Origin: Arthrobacter_B citreus | GTDB taxonomy: Bacteria; Actinomycetota; Actinomycetes; Actinomycetales; Micrococcaceae | NCBI RefSeq assembly: GCF_042429235.1 | Contig: NZ_JBHMBA010000006.1 | Strand: one strand, 5' to 3' | Length of the DNA: 64,000 nucleotides | Shown: piece by piece, positions 1-8,677 of the stretch | Position numbering within the stretch: position 1 is the stretch's first letter | Layout of the letters: every line of letters begins with the position of its first letter | The notes under the pieces: model-generated | Told to the model about the DNA's origin: nothing | Seen by the model: only the letters and a program-made list of their open reading frames with translations | Database searches by the model: none | Translations under genes and position numbers: made by a program

Positions 1-1
1 C

Positions 2-412
2 GTCGGATTCTTCGTCCCCGCCGAAGCAGCCGGTGAACCGGCCAAGACCACCGGCGGCACCGGGCTGCCGTTCACCGTCACCAGGGAATCCGAGAATCCG
101 GACCTCGCCGCCGCGTACATCGACTTCATCACCAGCGACGAAGCCATGGCCATCCTGGCCGAAACCGGCAACCTCCCCGTGGTCGACACCCAGAAGTACG
201 CCCCGGAATCGGGCGTCCTGCAGGACGTCTTCTCCGAGTTCGGATCCGTCAGCGCCGAGGGCGCGCTGCTCCCCTACCTGGACTACGCCACCCCCACGAT
301 GGCGGACACCATGGGCGAGGCGCTGCAGGGAGTCCTCGACGGCCGGACCTCCCCGAAGGAGTTCACCGAGGTGCTGGAAGCTGACTATGCCGAGTTCACT
401 AACGCAGGCTGA
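2..412 (+). CDS. Sugar ABC transporter substrate-binding protein, C-terminal part
   Basis: This is the last 136 residues of an extracellular solute-binding protein (family 1 type); the 5' end lies outside the window. The reading frame is open from the first bases and contains the typical C-terminal motif of these proteins: a GTGLPFTV-like strand, then AAAYIDFITSDEAMAIL and the LPVV loop, ending in a helix with repeated aromatic and acidic residues. It would bind a carbohydrate outside the membrane and deliver it to the two permeases that follow. Its stop codon lies inside the start of the first permease gene (26-nt overlap), so the three genes are one operon. The substrate cannot be told from this fragment. 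Confidence 0.85.
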   Translation, partial: VGFFVPAEAAGEPAKTTGGTGLPFTVTRESENPDLAAAYIDFITSDEAMAILAETGNLPVVDTQKYAPESGVLQDVFSEFGSVSAEGALLPYLDYATPTMADTMGEALQGVLDGRTSPKEFTEVLEADYAEFTNAG

Positions 413-1328
413 TAAGCCGCCGGCCCGCCGCTCCCGGCGGGCCGAGCCGGCAGGCGGGAACGGCCGGACGGGGCGCTGGTGGATCCCCTACCTGTACATC
501 CTTCCGGCGTTCCTGGTCTACGCCGCGTTCATGCTCTACCCGCTGGGCCGCGCCGTGCACCTGTCCCTCTTTGACTGGGACGGACTCACGCTGGCCACCT
601 TCGTGGGCTTTGGCAACTACACGGACATCCTCTCCGACGCCCGGCTCCGCGCGGCCTTCGGGCATGCCCTGGTGTTTGTGTTCTTCTACGCCATCCTGCC
701 CGTGTGCCTGGGCCTGGTCCTTGCCGCGGTGCTGACCCGGGCCAAGGTCCACGGCCTGTCGGTGTTCCGGACCATCGTGTTCCTGCCGCAGGTGATTGCC
801 ATGGTGGTGGTGGCCGTGGCGTGGCGGCAGATCTACGCCCCCGACGGCGCGCTCAACACCCTGCTCCGCAGCATCGGCCTGGATGCGCTGACCCGCCCCT
901 GGCTCGGGGATTACACCTTCTCGCTTCCCGCCGTCGGGCTCATTGGCACCTGGGTTTCCACCGGGCTGGTGACCGTGCTGCTGCTGGCGGGCATGGCCCG
1001 CATCCCCGCCGAGCAGTTCGAAGCCGCACGGCTGGACGGCGCCGGCGCGGTGCGGGAGTTCTTTTCCATCATCCTGCCGTCAGTGCGCTCGGAAATCACC
1101 GTGGCCCTGACGCTGACCATCGTGGCTTCCCTGAAGACCTTCGACCTGATTTACGTCACCACCAGCGGCGGGCCCGGGAGTTCCACCACGGTGCCCAGCT
1201 ACGAGGTGTACCGGCGGGCCTTTGAACTGGGCCAGGTGGGATCCGCCGCCGCGGTGGGCGTGACGCTGACCGTGCTGATTTTCGCCATCACCGCCGTGGT
1301 GAACCGGATCGGAGAACGAACCACATGA
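387..1328 (+). CDS. Carbohydrate ABC transporter permease, MalF/UgpA type
   Basis: A 313-aa inner-membrane permease with about six transmembrane helices. The first is the YLYILPAFLVYAAFMLYPLG segment typical of MalF/UgpA-type sugar permeases. The EAA loop that contacts the ATPase is visible near residues 210-225 (EQFEAARLDGAGAVREFF). The open frame extends upstream, but the start is placed at ATG 387 because that gives the usual short cytoplasmic N-terminus and the upstream extension is the shadow of the binding-protein gene. It overlaps the binding-protein gene by 26 nt and the next permease by 4 nt (ATGA). No ATPase gene is visible nearby; such importers often share an MsiK-type ATPase encoded elsewhere. 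Confidence 0.93.
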   Translation: MPSSLTQADKPPARRSRRAEPAGGNGRTGRWWIPYLYILPAFLVYAAFMLYPLGRAVHLSLFDWDGLTLATFVGFGNYTDILSDARLRAAFGHALVFVFFYAILPVCLGLVLAAVLTRAKVHGLSVFRTIVFLPQVIAMVVVAVAWRQIYAPDGALNTLLRSIGLDALTRPWLGDYTFSLPAVGLIGTWVSTGLVTVLLLAGMARIPAEQFEAARLDGAGAVREFFSIILPSVRSEITVALTLTIVASLKTFDLIYVTTSGGPGSSTTVPSYEVYRRAFELGQVGSAAAVGVTLTVLIFAITAVVNRIGERTT

Positions 1329-2140
1329 AGGTCAGCGCCGCCGAACGGTTTCTGAACTACGCCGTCCTGATTGTCACTTCCCTGCTGGTGCTGGCACCCA
1401 TGGTGAACATCCTGGCCCAGGCTTTTGGGCCGCGTGACGCCGCCGCGGGCCGGGAGGGCGCCTTCCATCCGGGCAACTTCCTGGCCGCCTGGCAGGAGGG
1501 GCGTTTCGGGCAGTACATGGGCACCTCGGTGCTGGTGGCAGTGATCGTCGTGTCCCTGACGGTGACGATGTCAGTGCTTGCCGGCTATGCCTTCGGCACC
1601 ATGAGGTTCCGCGGCAGCACGGTCCTGTTCTATCTGTTCCTGCTGGGAATCATGGTCCCCGGCGAAACCATTGTGGTCCCGCTGTTTTTCGACCTGCGCG
1701 CCCTCGGCCTGACGGACACCGTTTGGGCCGTGGCCATGCCGCAGGTGGCGCAGTCCCTCGCCTTTGGCACCTACTGGATGCGCACCTATTTCCGCGGGGT
1801 GAGCCCTGCCATCGTGGATGCCGCCCGCATGGACGGTGCCAGCCCGCGGCGGATCCTCTGGTCCGTCCTGGTGCCCATGGGCCGCCCGGCGATCACCACT
1901 ATGGTGGTGCTGGTGTTCATGTGGACGTGGAATGAATTCCTGATCCCGCTGGTCATGTCCCCCACCGGAGCGTTCCGCACGGCACCCCTGGGGCTGGCCT
2001 TTTTCCAGGGCCAGTACACCCAGGGCACCGCGCTGCTGGCGGCCGGTGCCGTGCTGGTTGCCCTTCCGGTGGTGGTGCTCTACTTCATCCTGCAGCGCCA
2101 CTTCATCAAGGGCATGCTTGAGGGTGCGGTGAAGGAGTAG
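1325..2140 (+). CDS. Carbohydrate ABC transporter permease, MalG/UgpE type
   Basis: A 271-aa inner-membrane permease, partner of the preceding MalF-type protein. Hydrophobic helices span the protein, and the EAA loop is seen around residues 160-180 (SPAIVDAARMDGASPRRILW). It closes with a C-terminal helix and a short basic tail. The ATG overlaps the stop of the upstream permease (ATGA), which indicates translational coupling. It ends 14 nt from the convergent GntR gene. Together with the binding protein it forms a CUT1-type sugar importer lacking its own ATPase in this window. Confidence 0.93.
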   Translation: MKVSAAERFLNYAVLIVTSLLVLAPMVNILAQAFGPRDAAAGREGAFHPGNFLAAWQEGRFGQYMGTSVLVAVIVVSLTVTMSVLAGYAFGTMRFRGSTVLFYLFLLGIMVPGETIVVPLFFDLRALGLTDTVWAVAMPQVAQSLAFGTYWMRTYFRGVSPAIVDAARMDGASPRRILWSVLVPMGRPAITTMVVLVFMWTWNEFLIPLVMSPTGAFRTAPLGLAFFQGQYTQGTALLAAGAVLVALPVVVLYFILQRHFIKGMLEGAVKE

Positions 2141-2154
2141 GAGCGGCCCGCCCG

Positions 2155-2874
2155 CTAGTCCGGCAACGGACCGGCGGGGGCGCCGCTGCGCGTGGACATC
2201 ACCTGGCGCAGGTGAGCCGCCAGCAGTTCACCCGAATGCACAATGTGCTCGGCCATGGCGGCACGCGCCGCCTCCGGGTCGCGGGCGCTGAGCGCGTCGA
2301 CAATCGCACCGTGATCATGCTGGGTGGCCGCCGGCCACCCTTCAATGCTGGGATAAAAATGCCGCGGCACGTACCGGGTGCACAGCCGCAGGACCCAGAG
2401 CAGCTTCGGAGCCTCCACCACATGGTTGAGCACATAGTGGAAGAGGTGGTTCTTCTCCTCGAGAAGGGCAAGATCACCCCGCACGGCCGCCGCCTGCATT
2501 TCAAAATGCAGGGCCAAAAGACTCCGGAACTCCTCGTCCGTGATGACCGAGGCCGCCCGAAAGGCCAATTCCCCTGCCACGGACGCGTGCACTGAAAACA
2601 CGTCTTCAATATCAGCGGCGCTGAGCGGATGAACGCTGAACCCCTTGCCCCGGGTGAGGTCCACAAAGCCCTCCACCCGCAGGGACAGCAGTGCCTCCCT
2701 AATCGGCGTCACCGACACCCCGAGATGTTCGGCCAGTTCATCAATGACCAGGGGTTCATCCGGCAGCAAATGCCCGGCAATAATCAATTCCCGGACATAC
2801 CCCGCTGCGAATTCGCTGAGATTTCCGCGGCGCTGCCCCTTGTCACTCTGAAGGTCATAGTCGGGAAGCGGCAC
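2155..2874 (-). CDS. GntR-family regulator (FadR/FCD subfamily)
   Basis: A transcriptional repressor-type protein of about 239 aa. The N-terminal winged helix carries the GntR signature (ELAEHLGVSVTPIREALLSL). The C-terminal all-helical FCD ligand-binding domain keeps candidate metal/ligand residues in EEKNHLFHYVLN and in the AAMAEHIVHS helix. It is the last gene of the leftward catabolic operon, 7 nt after the MmgE/PrpD stop, so it probably responds to a carboxylic acid intermediate and regulates the operon. The start is placed at GTG 2874; the frame stays open to 2943, but that stretch overlaps the upstream gene. No clear Shine-Dalgarno decides between them. Candidate operators lie in the divergent region at 8678-8932. 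Confidence 0.85.
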   Translation of the reverse strand: MPLPDYDLQSDKGQRRGNLSEFAAGYVRELIIAGHLLPDEPLVIDELAEHLGVSVTPIREALLSLRVEGFVDLTRGKGFSVHPLSAADIEDVFSVHASVAGELAFRAASVITDEEFRSLLALHFEMQAAAVRGDLALLEEKNHLFHYVLNHVVEAPKLLWVLRLCTRYVPRHFYPSIEGWPAATQHDHGAIVDALSARDPEAARAAMAEHIVHSGELLAAHLRQVMSTRSGAPAGPLPD

Positions 2875-2881
2875 CTTGTTA

Positions 2882-4273
2882 CTATACGACGGCGGTGCGG
2901 GACGGCTGCACCGCCTGTCCCAGGGCTTGGCGCATTCCGGCAACGGAGGCGTCCGCGGCGGTTTCCCCGATGATTCGCAGCGCGTCGGCAGCGGCTCCCG
3001 TACCGATCAGGCCGCCGGCTTTTTCCAACAGATCCTCCCGGCTGACCCGGTGCGCCGGTGAGCCGCGGAAACCATCCGACGACGCCTCAAGGGTGGTGCC
3101 GTCCCGCAGGGTGATGCTCATTTCAGCGGTCCAGGCCTCCGGAAAGGCCTCCTCCACGGCAGGCGACGTGACGCACGTGATCCGGCGCATCAGCGGAAGG
3201 AGCCTCTGCGCCAGTTCCGGTGCCCGGTCGAACTGTTCCACCGTGGCCGTGCCGCTGCTCAGTGCCAGGGCCGCGCCGAACCGCATGTTGAACTGGGCGT
3301 CCACCGGGGTCTCCACTTTCAGCTTGGCCTCCGGCGGGTCGCTGATCAGCCGGGCGCCGGCCGTAATCACCGCCAGCGTCACCGAGCCGATGGTCTCCTC
3401 CGTGAGTTCGGGGTGCTCCCGCTTCGCGTCCAGCAGCAGGTCCAGGTTGCCGTGCATGTACCGGCAGCAGGGATAGAGCTTGATGCTGGTCAGCCACGCA
3501 TACCGTCCTGCCACCAGGTCGGCGCCGCGGCCGGGAACCACCCCGGCGCCGTACTGTGTCAGGAACCCGTCGCGCCCCTCGAGCGAGTGTTCCGGGGCGG
3601 TAAACCCGGCGGCGGCCAGCCGGGCGGCCCTGATCCCGACGGCGGCGGCGTGCCCGGCGTTCAGCCGTTTGGTCCAGGATCCGTCGGAGAGGAACTCGAG
3701 ACTGCCCGCCGCCATGTCGGCGGCGAGCGAGATGGCGTGCGTTGCCCGGGTTTCGTCAAACCCGAGCAGGCGGGCCGCGGCCGCCGCGGCGCCGAGGGCT
3801 CCGGCGACGCCCGTGGGATGGAAGCCCCGGGCGTAGCTTTCGGCGGCGCCGAGGACCACTCCGGCGTCGCACATCACGTCGTAGCCCACGGCTGCTGCCA
3901 GGAGCAGCTCCCCCAGGGTTGACCCCTGTTCCTCGGCGAGCGCTATGGCCGTGGAAAAGACCACCACACCTGGATGCAGCGATGCCTCCTCAAAGGTGTC
4001 GTCCAGCTCCAGCCCGTGGGCGGTGATGCCGTTGAGCAGGGCGGCGTCCTCCGCCCCGGCGCGCCGTACGGTGCCAAACACCGCTGCCGCCCCGTCCGGT
4101 GACAGGGAGGATTCATAGGCCTTCACCGCGGCACGGGCGGATTCGCGGGTGGCACCTCCCGCGGTCACCGCCACGTAGTCGAACAGCAGGGACCGCATCC
4201 ATGCCGAGTACTCGGCCCCCAGGTCGTGCTCCGCTATGGCGTGCCGGGCATAGTGGCGGGCCAGGGGTGTCAT
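2882..4273 (-). CDS. MmgE/PrpD family protein
   Basis: A 463-aa member of the MmgE/PrpD family, whose known members include 2-methylcitrate dehydratase and cis-aconitate decarboxylase. Visible family marks are the helical N-terminal half with AHGLELDDTFEEASLHPGV, FHPTGVAGALGAAAAAARLLG, and the KLYPCCRYMHGNLD segment in the smaller domain. The start at ATG 4273 overlaps the CaiB stop (ATGA). It lies among genes for CoA-transferase, enoyl-CoA hydratase-like and aldehyde dehydrogenase proteins, so it probably acts on a branched or unsaturated carboxylic acid intermediate. Which reaction it catalyses cannot be read from sequence. Confidence 0.9.
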   Translation of the reverse strand: MTPLARHYARHAIAEHDLGAEYSAWMRSLLFDYVAVTAGGATRESARAAVKAYESSLSPDGAAAVFGTVRRAGAEDAALLNGITAHGLELDDTFEEASLHPGVVVFSTAIALAEEQGSTLGELLLAAAVGYDVMCDAGVVLGAAESYARGFHPTGVAGALGAAAAAARLLGFDETRATHAISLAADMAAGSLEFLSDGSWTKRLNAGHAAAVGIRAARLAAAGFTAPEHSLEGRDGFLTQYGAGVVPGRGADLVAGRYAWLTSIKLYPCCRYMHGNLDLLLDAKREHPELTEETIGSVTLAVITAGARLISDPPEAKLKVETPVDAQFNMRFGAALALSSGTATVEQFDRAPELAQRLLPLMRRITCVTSPAVEEAFPEAWTAEMSITLRDGTTLEASSDGFRGSPAHRVSREDLLEKAGGLIGTGAAADALRIIGETAADASVAGMRQALGQAVQPSRTAVV

Positions 4274-5430
4274 GATGCGCTCCGTTCCGCCCGAAGCGCG
4301 CCGGCCTCGAGCCTGATGCGTTCCGTGTCGGCACCCAGGGCGGGCACCGGTCCTGCGGCGGGGCGGTACCCGGCGGCGGTCACCGGCGGCAGCAGCCCGC
4401 GGGCGGTGCCGTGCGGGGTTTCGACGTCGATCCACCGCTGCCGCTCGGCCAGCTGGGGATGGTTCCCGAAACCGGCCATGTCCCGCAGCTTCGCGTTGGC
4501 GATGCCGCACTCATCCAGCATGGTCACGACGTCGTCGCTGGTCTTCCGCTTCAGCGCCGCACCAACGAGCGCATCCAGTTCGCCGCGGTGCTTGACCCGC
4601 TGGTCGTTGCGGTTCCAGCGCTGGTCCTCCGCCAGCCCGGGGTCCGCCAGGACCGTGGCGCACAGCCGCTGCCACTCGGCGTCGTTCTGGATCCCCAGGA
4701 AGACCGTTCCGTCGGCGGTTCCGAAGGGCCCGTAGGGCGCGATGGTCGGGTGTGCCGCCCCGCTCCGGGCCGGTTGTTTGCCCGAGTACGCCGCGTACAG
4801 ATAGGGCTGCTGCATCCATTCGCCCAGGGCCTCCAGCATCGTCACTTCCAGCCGGTCACCGCGTCCGGTGCGGCCGCGCTGGATGAGGGCGGTGAGCACT
4901 CCGGCGTAGACGTACATTCCGGTGGCGATGTCCGCGATGGAAACGCCCACTTTGGAGGGTTCCTCCGGCGTTCCGGTCACGGACAGCAGCCCGGCTTCGC
5001 ATTGGATGAGCAGGTCGTAGGCCTTCTTGGCGGTCAGGGAACCGCCGCTGCCGTAGCCGGACACCTCCACGTAAATCAGGCCCGGGTTGTCGGCGGCCAG
5101 CCGGTCATAGCCAAAGCCGGCCCGTTCCAGCGCCCCGGGGGCCAGGTTCTGCACCAGCACGTCCGCCTGCAGCACCAGCTCGTGCAGGACTGCGGCGTCC
5201 TCGGCGGATTTCAGGTCCAGGACCACCGATTCCTTGCCCCGGTTGAGCCAGACGAAGAAGCTGGACTCCCCCAGCACGGTGGTGTCATAGCCGCGGGCAA
5301 AGTCACCGGTGTCCCGCTCTATCTTGATCACCCGCGCTCCGAGATCGGCCAGTTGGCGGGTGCCGAACGGTGCCGCGACGGCCTGTTCAATGCTCACCAC
5401 TGTGATGCCGTCCAGCGGCAGACCGGTCAT
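4270..5430 (-). CDS. CaiB/BaiF family CoA-transferase
   Basis: A 386-aa family III CoA-transferase that moves CoA between carboxylic acids. The N-terminus (LPLDGITVVSIEQAVAAPFG) carries the family's characteristic start, followed by LADLGARVIKIERDTGDFAR and FVWLNRGKESVVLDLK. The catalytic aspartate is expected in the YVEVSGYGSG...AYDLLIQCEAG block (the D of YDLLIQ). Length is normal. The ATG at 5430 overlaps the MaoC stop, and the stop overlaps the MmgE/PrpD start, each by 4 nt, so the three are translationally coupled. Probable role: activation of the acid produced by the aldehyde dehydrogenase of the same operon; the substrate is unknown. Confidence 0.93.
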   Translation of the reverse strand: MTGLPLDGITVVSIEQAVAAPFGTRQLADLGARVIKIERDTGDFARGYDTTVLGESSFFVWLNRGKESVVLDLKSAEDAAVLHELVLQADVLVQNLAPGALERAGFGYDRLAADNPGLIYVEVSGYGSGGSLTAKKAYDLLIQCEAGLLSVTGTPEEPSKVGVSIADIATGMYVYAGVLTALIQRGRTGRGDRLEVTMLEALGEWMQQPYLYAAYSGKQPARSGAAHPTIAPYGPFGTADGTVFLGIQNDAEWQRLCATVLADPGLAEDQRWNRNDQRVKHRGELDALVGAALKRKTSDDVVTMLDECGIANAKLRDMAGFGNHPQLAERQRWIDVETPHGTARGLLPPVTAAGYRPAAGPVPALGADTERIRLEAGALRAERSAS

Positions 5431-5990
5431 CCGGCAACCCCGGGCCGGGAGGAAACATCGGGCAGGGAAGAGACGTCGGGCAGTGAGGACTCGTCGGGCA
5501 CCGGGGCCGCCCGGTCCGGCAGGAAACCCCGCCGATACACCAGGAAGGTGCGCCGGAACCGGATGACGATAATCCCGTCCTGGTTGAATCCCTCGGTGGC
5601 CACCTCCACGACGCCGACGCCGGGCCGTGACGCTGACGGCCGGGCGGAGAGCACCTTGGACCGGGAGTAGATGGTGTCCCCCACCAGCACCGGGTGCGGC
5701 AGCCGGACCTCGTCCCAGCCCAGGTTGGCAAACACGTTCATGGACAGGTCGATCGTCGACTGCCCGGTGACCAGCGCCAGGGTGAAGCAGGAGTTGACCA
5801 GGGGCGCCCCGAACTCGGTGTCCTGCGCGAGGCTGGAGTCCACGTGCACCTTGGCCACGTTTTGCGTCATCAGGGTCAGCGACTGGTTGTCGTAGTCCGT
5901 GACCGTCTTGCCGAACGGATGGTTGTAGATGTCTCCCGGGGTGAAGTCCTCGAAGAGCCGTCCGGTCCATCCCTGCACCGCAGCGCTCAT
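5427..5990 (-). CDS. MaoC-like hydratase (hot-dog fold)
   Basis: A 187-aa MaoC/hot-dog fold protein. It begins GRLFEDFTPGDIYNHPFGKTVT, a form common in mesaconyl-CoA or methylthioacryloyl-type hydratases, and continues with PLVNSCFTLALVTGQS and HPVLVGDTIYSRSKV. The expected role is addition of water to an enoyl-CoA formed by the acyl-CoA dehydrogenase encoded divergently. The start at ATG 5990 is preceded by GAGGAG. The C-terminal 20 residues are rich in SLPD repeats (DESSLPDVSSLPDVSS), a low-complexity tail outside the fold that may be dispensable. It overlaps the CaiB gene by 4 nt and follows the aldehyde dehydrogenase by 11 nt. Confidence 0.9.
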   Translation of the reverse strand: MSAAVQGWTGRLFEDFTPGDIYNHPFGKTVTDYDNQSLTLMTQNVAKVHVDSSLAQDTEFGAPLVNSCFTLALVTGQSTIDLSMNVFANLGWDEVRLPHPVLVGDTIYSRSKVLSARPSASRPGVGVVEVATEGFNQDGIIVIRFRRTFLVYRRGFLPDRAAPVPDESSLPDVSSLPDVSSRPGVAG

Positions 5991-6001
5991 CCCTGTGCTC
6001 C

Positions 6002-7417
6002 TCAAAGCTTGACGATGACGGTCTTGGTTGCCGTGTAGGAGTCCAGGGATTCGTATCCCTTTTCCCTCCCGTAGCCGGATTTCTTGAACCCGCCGAAGGG
6101 GTACTCCACCCCGCCGCCGGCGCCGAAGGCATTCACGTACACCTGGCCGGCCAGGACGGTGCCGGCGAGCCGGTGGGCCCGGGACACGTCACTGGTCCAT
6201 ACCGCCGCCATGAGCGCGTAGTCGGTGCCGTTGGCCAGCGCCACCGCTTCCTCCTCGCTTTGGAAGGTGGTGGACACCAGCACCGGCCCGAAGACTTCCT
6301 CACGGGCAATCCGGGAGGCGGGATCCACATCGGAGATCAGGGTCGGCAGGAAGAAGGCACCGTCGGCCAGCCCGTCCGGAGCCAGTCCGCCGGTGACGAT
6401 CTTGCCCTGGGCCTCGTCCACGAAACCGCGCACCCGCCGCTGCTGCTTGAGCGAAATGAGCGGGCCGAGGTCGCGGTCCTCAATGCCGGGGCCGATGGTG
6501 GTGGCGGCAAAGGAGGCCTCGAGCCGTTCGATCAGCTCCTGCGCAATGGAGGAATGCACCACCAGGCGTGATCCGGCCGAGCAGGTCTGGCCGGCGTTCT
6601 GCAGGATTCCCTTGGTCACGAACGTGGTCACGGTATCCAGGTCGGCGTCGGGGAAGACGATGTGCGGGGATTTTCCGCCCAGCTCAAGCACTGCCGGGAC
6701 AACGTTCTGCGCCGCCGAGCTGGCAATGCTCGTTCCCACCGCGGTGGATCCCACAAATCCGATGTGGTCGATGCCGGGGTGCGCTGCCAGCGCAGCCCCG
6801 GCCTCATTGCCGATGCCGGGAACCACGTTCAGCACACCGGCGGGGATGCCGACCTCGACGGCGAGTTCGGCAATGCGCACGGCGGTGCGGGGAGTCTCGT
6901 CAGCCGGTTTCACCACCGAGGTGTTGCCGGTGGCAATTGCCGGGGCGACGGCCCGGCCGAAGAGCTGCATGGGGTAGTTCCAGGCGATGATGCTGCCGGC
7001 CACGCCCAGCGGTTCCCGCCGGGTGTAGACGTGGAATCCAGGGTCCACCGGCAGTGCCAGGCCATAGTAGGAATCAATGGCGCGGCCGTAGAACTGAAAG
7101 TACCGGGCCAGGACGACGGCGTCATTGCGCGCCTGGCTCAGCGGCTTGCCGGTGTCTTCGCTTTCCAGGACCGCCAGCGCTTCTTTGTTCTCGAGGACGG
7201 CGCGGGACAGGGCTTCGAGCAGGTTGGCCCGTTCTTCCGGCTTGGTGGCCGCCCACCCCGGCTGGGCGGCCCGCGCCGCCTGGACCGCCCGGTCCACCAG
7301 GGCTGCGTCGGCCCGCACCACGGTGCCCAGGACAGCCGACGTGGAGGGGTTGATGTTCTCGTATGATGCCGGCCCGTCGACGTGCTGGCCGCCGATATAC
7401 GCGTTGATGTCAGACAT
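6002..7417 (-). CDS. NAD(P)-dependent aldehyde dehydrogenase
   Basis: A 471-aa aldehyde dehydrogenase of the betaine/succinate-semialdehyde superfamily. The Rossmann-type cofactor region is seen in SIIAWNYPMQLFGRAVAPAI and FVGSTAVGTSI. The active-site glutamate lies in LELGGKSPHIVF and the catalytic cysteine in QNAGQTCSAGSRL. The end is the usual PFGGFKKSGYGREKG. The start at ATG 7417 has AGGAGA upstream; the frame is open further upstream, but that is the overlapping zinc-ribbon gene. It should oxidise an aldehyde to the acid that CaiB then activates. It overlaps the FmdB-like gene by 8 nt. Confidence 0.95.
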   Translation of the reverse strand: MSDINAYIGGQHVDGPASYENINPSTSAVLGTVVRADAALVDRAVQAARAAQPGWAATKPEERANLLEALSRAVLENKEALAVLESEDTGKPLSQARNDAVVLARYFQFYGRAIDSYYGLALPVDPGFHVYTRREPLGVAGSIIAWNYPMQLFGRAVAPAIATGNTSVVKPADETPRTAVRIAELAVEVGIPAGVLNVVPGIGNEAGAALAAHPGIDHIGFVGSTAVGTSIASSAAQNVVPAVLELGGKSPHIVFPDADLDTVTTFVTKGILQNAGQTCSAGSRLVVHSSIAQELIERLEASFAATTIGPGIEDRDLGPLISLKQQRRVRGFVDEAQGKIVTGGLAPDGLADGAFFLPTLISDVDPASRIAREEVFGPVLVSTTFQSEEEAVALANGTDYALMAAVWTSDVSRAHRLAGTVLAGQVYVNAFGAGGGVEYPFGGFKKSGYGREKGYESLDSYTATKTVIVKL

Positions 7418-7862
7418 GCTTTTCTCCTGATGTGCTTGGCTTCGAGCCGGGCGCGGCCGGCGGGGCAGCTTTCGCCGCCGCTGCTTTGCCGGCGTCGCGC
7501 ACTGCGGTTCCGATGTCGTCTCCGGCCCGCAGCGGCCGGCCGGCGAAGATGCCTTCGTGGGCGAGCACCGGGCGGCGGTCACCCGCCAGCTCGGGGTATT
7601 TGGCCTCGACCTTCTCGCGTTCCTCCACCCGTTTGCGCCAGTGCGAGATGGCGTCCGGATGGCCTCCGCCCACGGCGTCCCAGCTTCGGGGCATGGCCTC
7701 GCGGCTGACGCCGGCGCTGGCTGAGTTGCCGACCCGCACGGCGGTAAAGAGCTTTCGGCTTGATGCTCCGCAGGCCGGGCAGTCGGGGTCCGGGGAGCCC
7801 ATCGAAGGGACACCGGCTTCAAACCGGTGTCCCTCCGTGCAGCGGTAGTCGTTGAGGATCAC
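7410..7862 (-). CDS. FmdB-type zinc-ribbon protein
   Basis: A 150-aa small protein with an N-terminal zinc ribbon: YRCTEGHRFE, then DPDCPACGASSRKLF, a CxxxH...CxxC arrangement typical of FmdB/DUF1178-type proteins. The middle contains SWDAVGGGHPDAISHWRKR and an EGIFAGRPL segment; the tail is Ala/Pro rich and probably unstructured. Start is GTG 7862, sharing the GTGA junction with the upstream lactonase; the stop overlaps the aldehyde dehydrogenase start. FmdB-like proteins commonly sit in amide or C1 catabolic operons with an undefined, possibly regulatory or metal-related role. Function is not assigned here. Confidence 0.85.
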   Translation of the reverse strand: MILNDYRCTEGHRFEAGVPSMGSPDPDCPACGASSRKLFTAVRVGNSASAGVSREAMPRSWDAVGGGHPDAISHWRKRVEEREKVEAKYPELAGDRRPVLAHEGIFAGRPLRAGDDIGTAVRDAGKAAAAKAAPPAAPGSKPSTSGEKHV

Positions 7863-8677
7863 GCGTAATACCCGTTCGGTGCCCAGCGCAGCAGCTTGGA
7901 CTGATCCTCGTCGTGCCCAAAGATCGGCTCGGCACCGGTCCGCTCCACTATGCCGCGCAGCTTTTCCACTGACTCAAGCCAGGCCAGGTTGTTCCAGACA
8001 ATCGCGGCGCCGACGGCGGGAGGTCCCCAGGAATCCCGCAGGTAGACGGCGTCCGAGGTGAAGATCTTGGGTCCGTCTTCCGGCAGGTCGACCATGAGGG
8101 ACATGGTGCCCCAGGTGTGGCCGGGCGTCTGGATGACTGAGACGCCGGGAACAATTTCGTCGTCGCCGGCGATGCCGCCGATGTCCATGCCGCTGAAGTC
8201 GGACACGATGTGCGCGCCCTGGCTGTACCCCTCGATGGAGGCGACGCCGTCGAGCTCCGCTTGGCTGGTCAGGATCCGGGTCTTGCCGTTGTTGAACATC
8301 TTGGCGTTGGCCGCGTGGTCAAAGTGCAGATGGGACAGCACCAGGATGTCGATGTCATCCGGCGTGAGTTCAAGCTGGGCCAGCGAGGCATCCAGGTAGC
8401 CCTTGTCCCCTTCCGGGTCATCGAGCACCGGGAAGAAATTGTCGAAGCCGGTCGGCTCCCAGCGGCTGGCCCAGTCCCGCGGAACGCCGGTGTCCCACAG
8501 GATGCGGCCGTCCGGGTGTTCGATGAGCACCGCGTGGGTGGGAACGTGCCCCCAGGCCCGGGGCTCCTCGCGGTTCTGCACGGTCTTGATCACCCGCCCC
8601 GGTTTGAGGAGCAGCCAGGTGAGGTCCGCCTCCATGGTCCCGGTCTCCAGGACGTGGACTTTCATTTCCTTCGTCAT
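7859..8677 (-). CDS. Metallo-beta-lactamase fold hydrolase, AHL-lactonase-like
   Basis: A 272-aa MBL-fold enzyme with the di-zinc motif LSHLHFDHAAN (HxHxDH) near residues 115-125, the second histidine in QTPGHTWGTMS, and the bridging aspartate in FTSDAVYL; the last histidine is in IFGHDEDQ. The domain layout matches the AiiA-like N-acyl-homoserine lactonase family, which opens lactone rings. ATG 8677 is preferred over a TTG two codons upstream because GGAGA precedes it properly. As first gene of a leftward catabolic operon it more likely opens a lactone nutrient than a signal, though quorum-signal hydrolysis cannot be excluded. Confidence 0.9.
   Translation of the reverse strand: MTKEMKVHVLETGTMEADLTWLLLKPGRVIKTVQNREEPRAWGHVPTHAVLIEHPDGRILWDTGVPRDWASRWEPTGFDNFFPVLDDPEGDKGYLDASLAQLELTPDDIDILVLSHLHFDHAANAKMFNNGKTRILTSQAELDGVASIEGYSQGAHIVSDFSGMDIGGIAGDDEIVPGVSVIQTPGHTWGTMSLMVDLPEDGPKIFTSDAVYLRDSWGPPAVGAAIVWNNLAWLESVEKLRGIVERTGAEPIFGHDEDQSKLLRWAPNGYYA

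Noticed and set aside
4411..5670. Long plus-strand frame over the CaiB and MaoC genes
   Set aside because: The minus-strand genes have domain motifs and 4-nt overlaps; the plus frame crosses both and has low-complexity composition.
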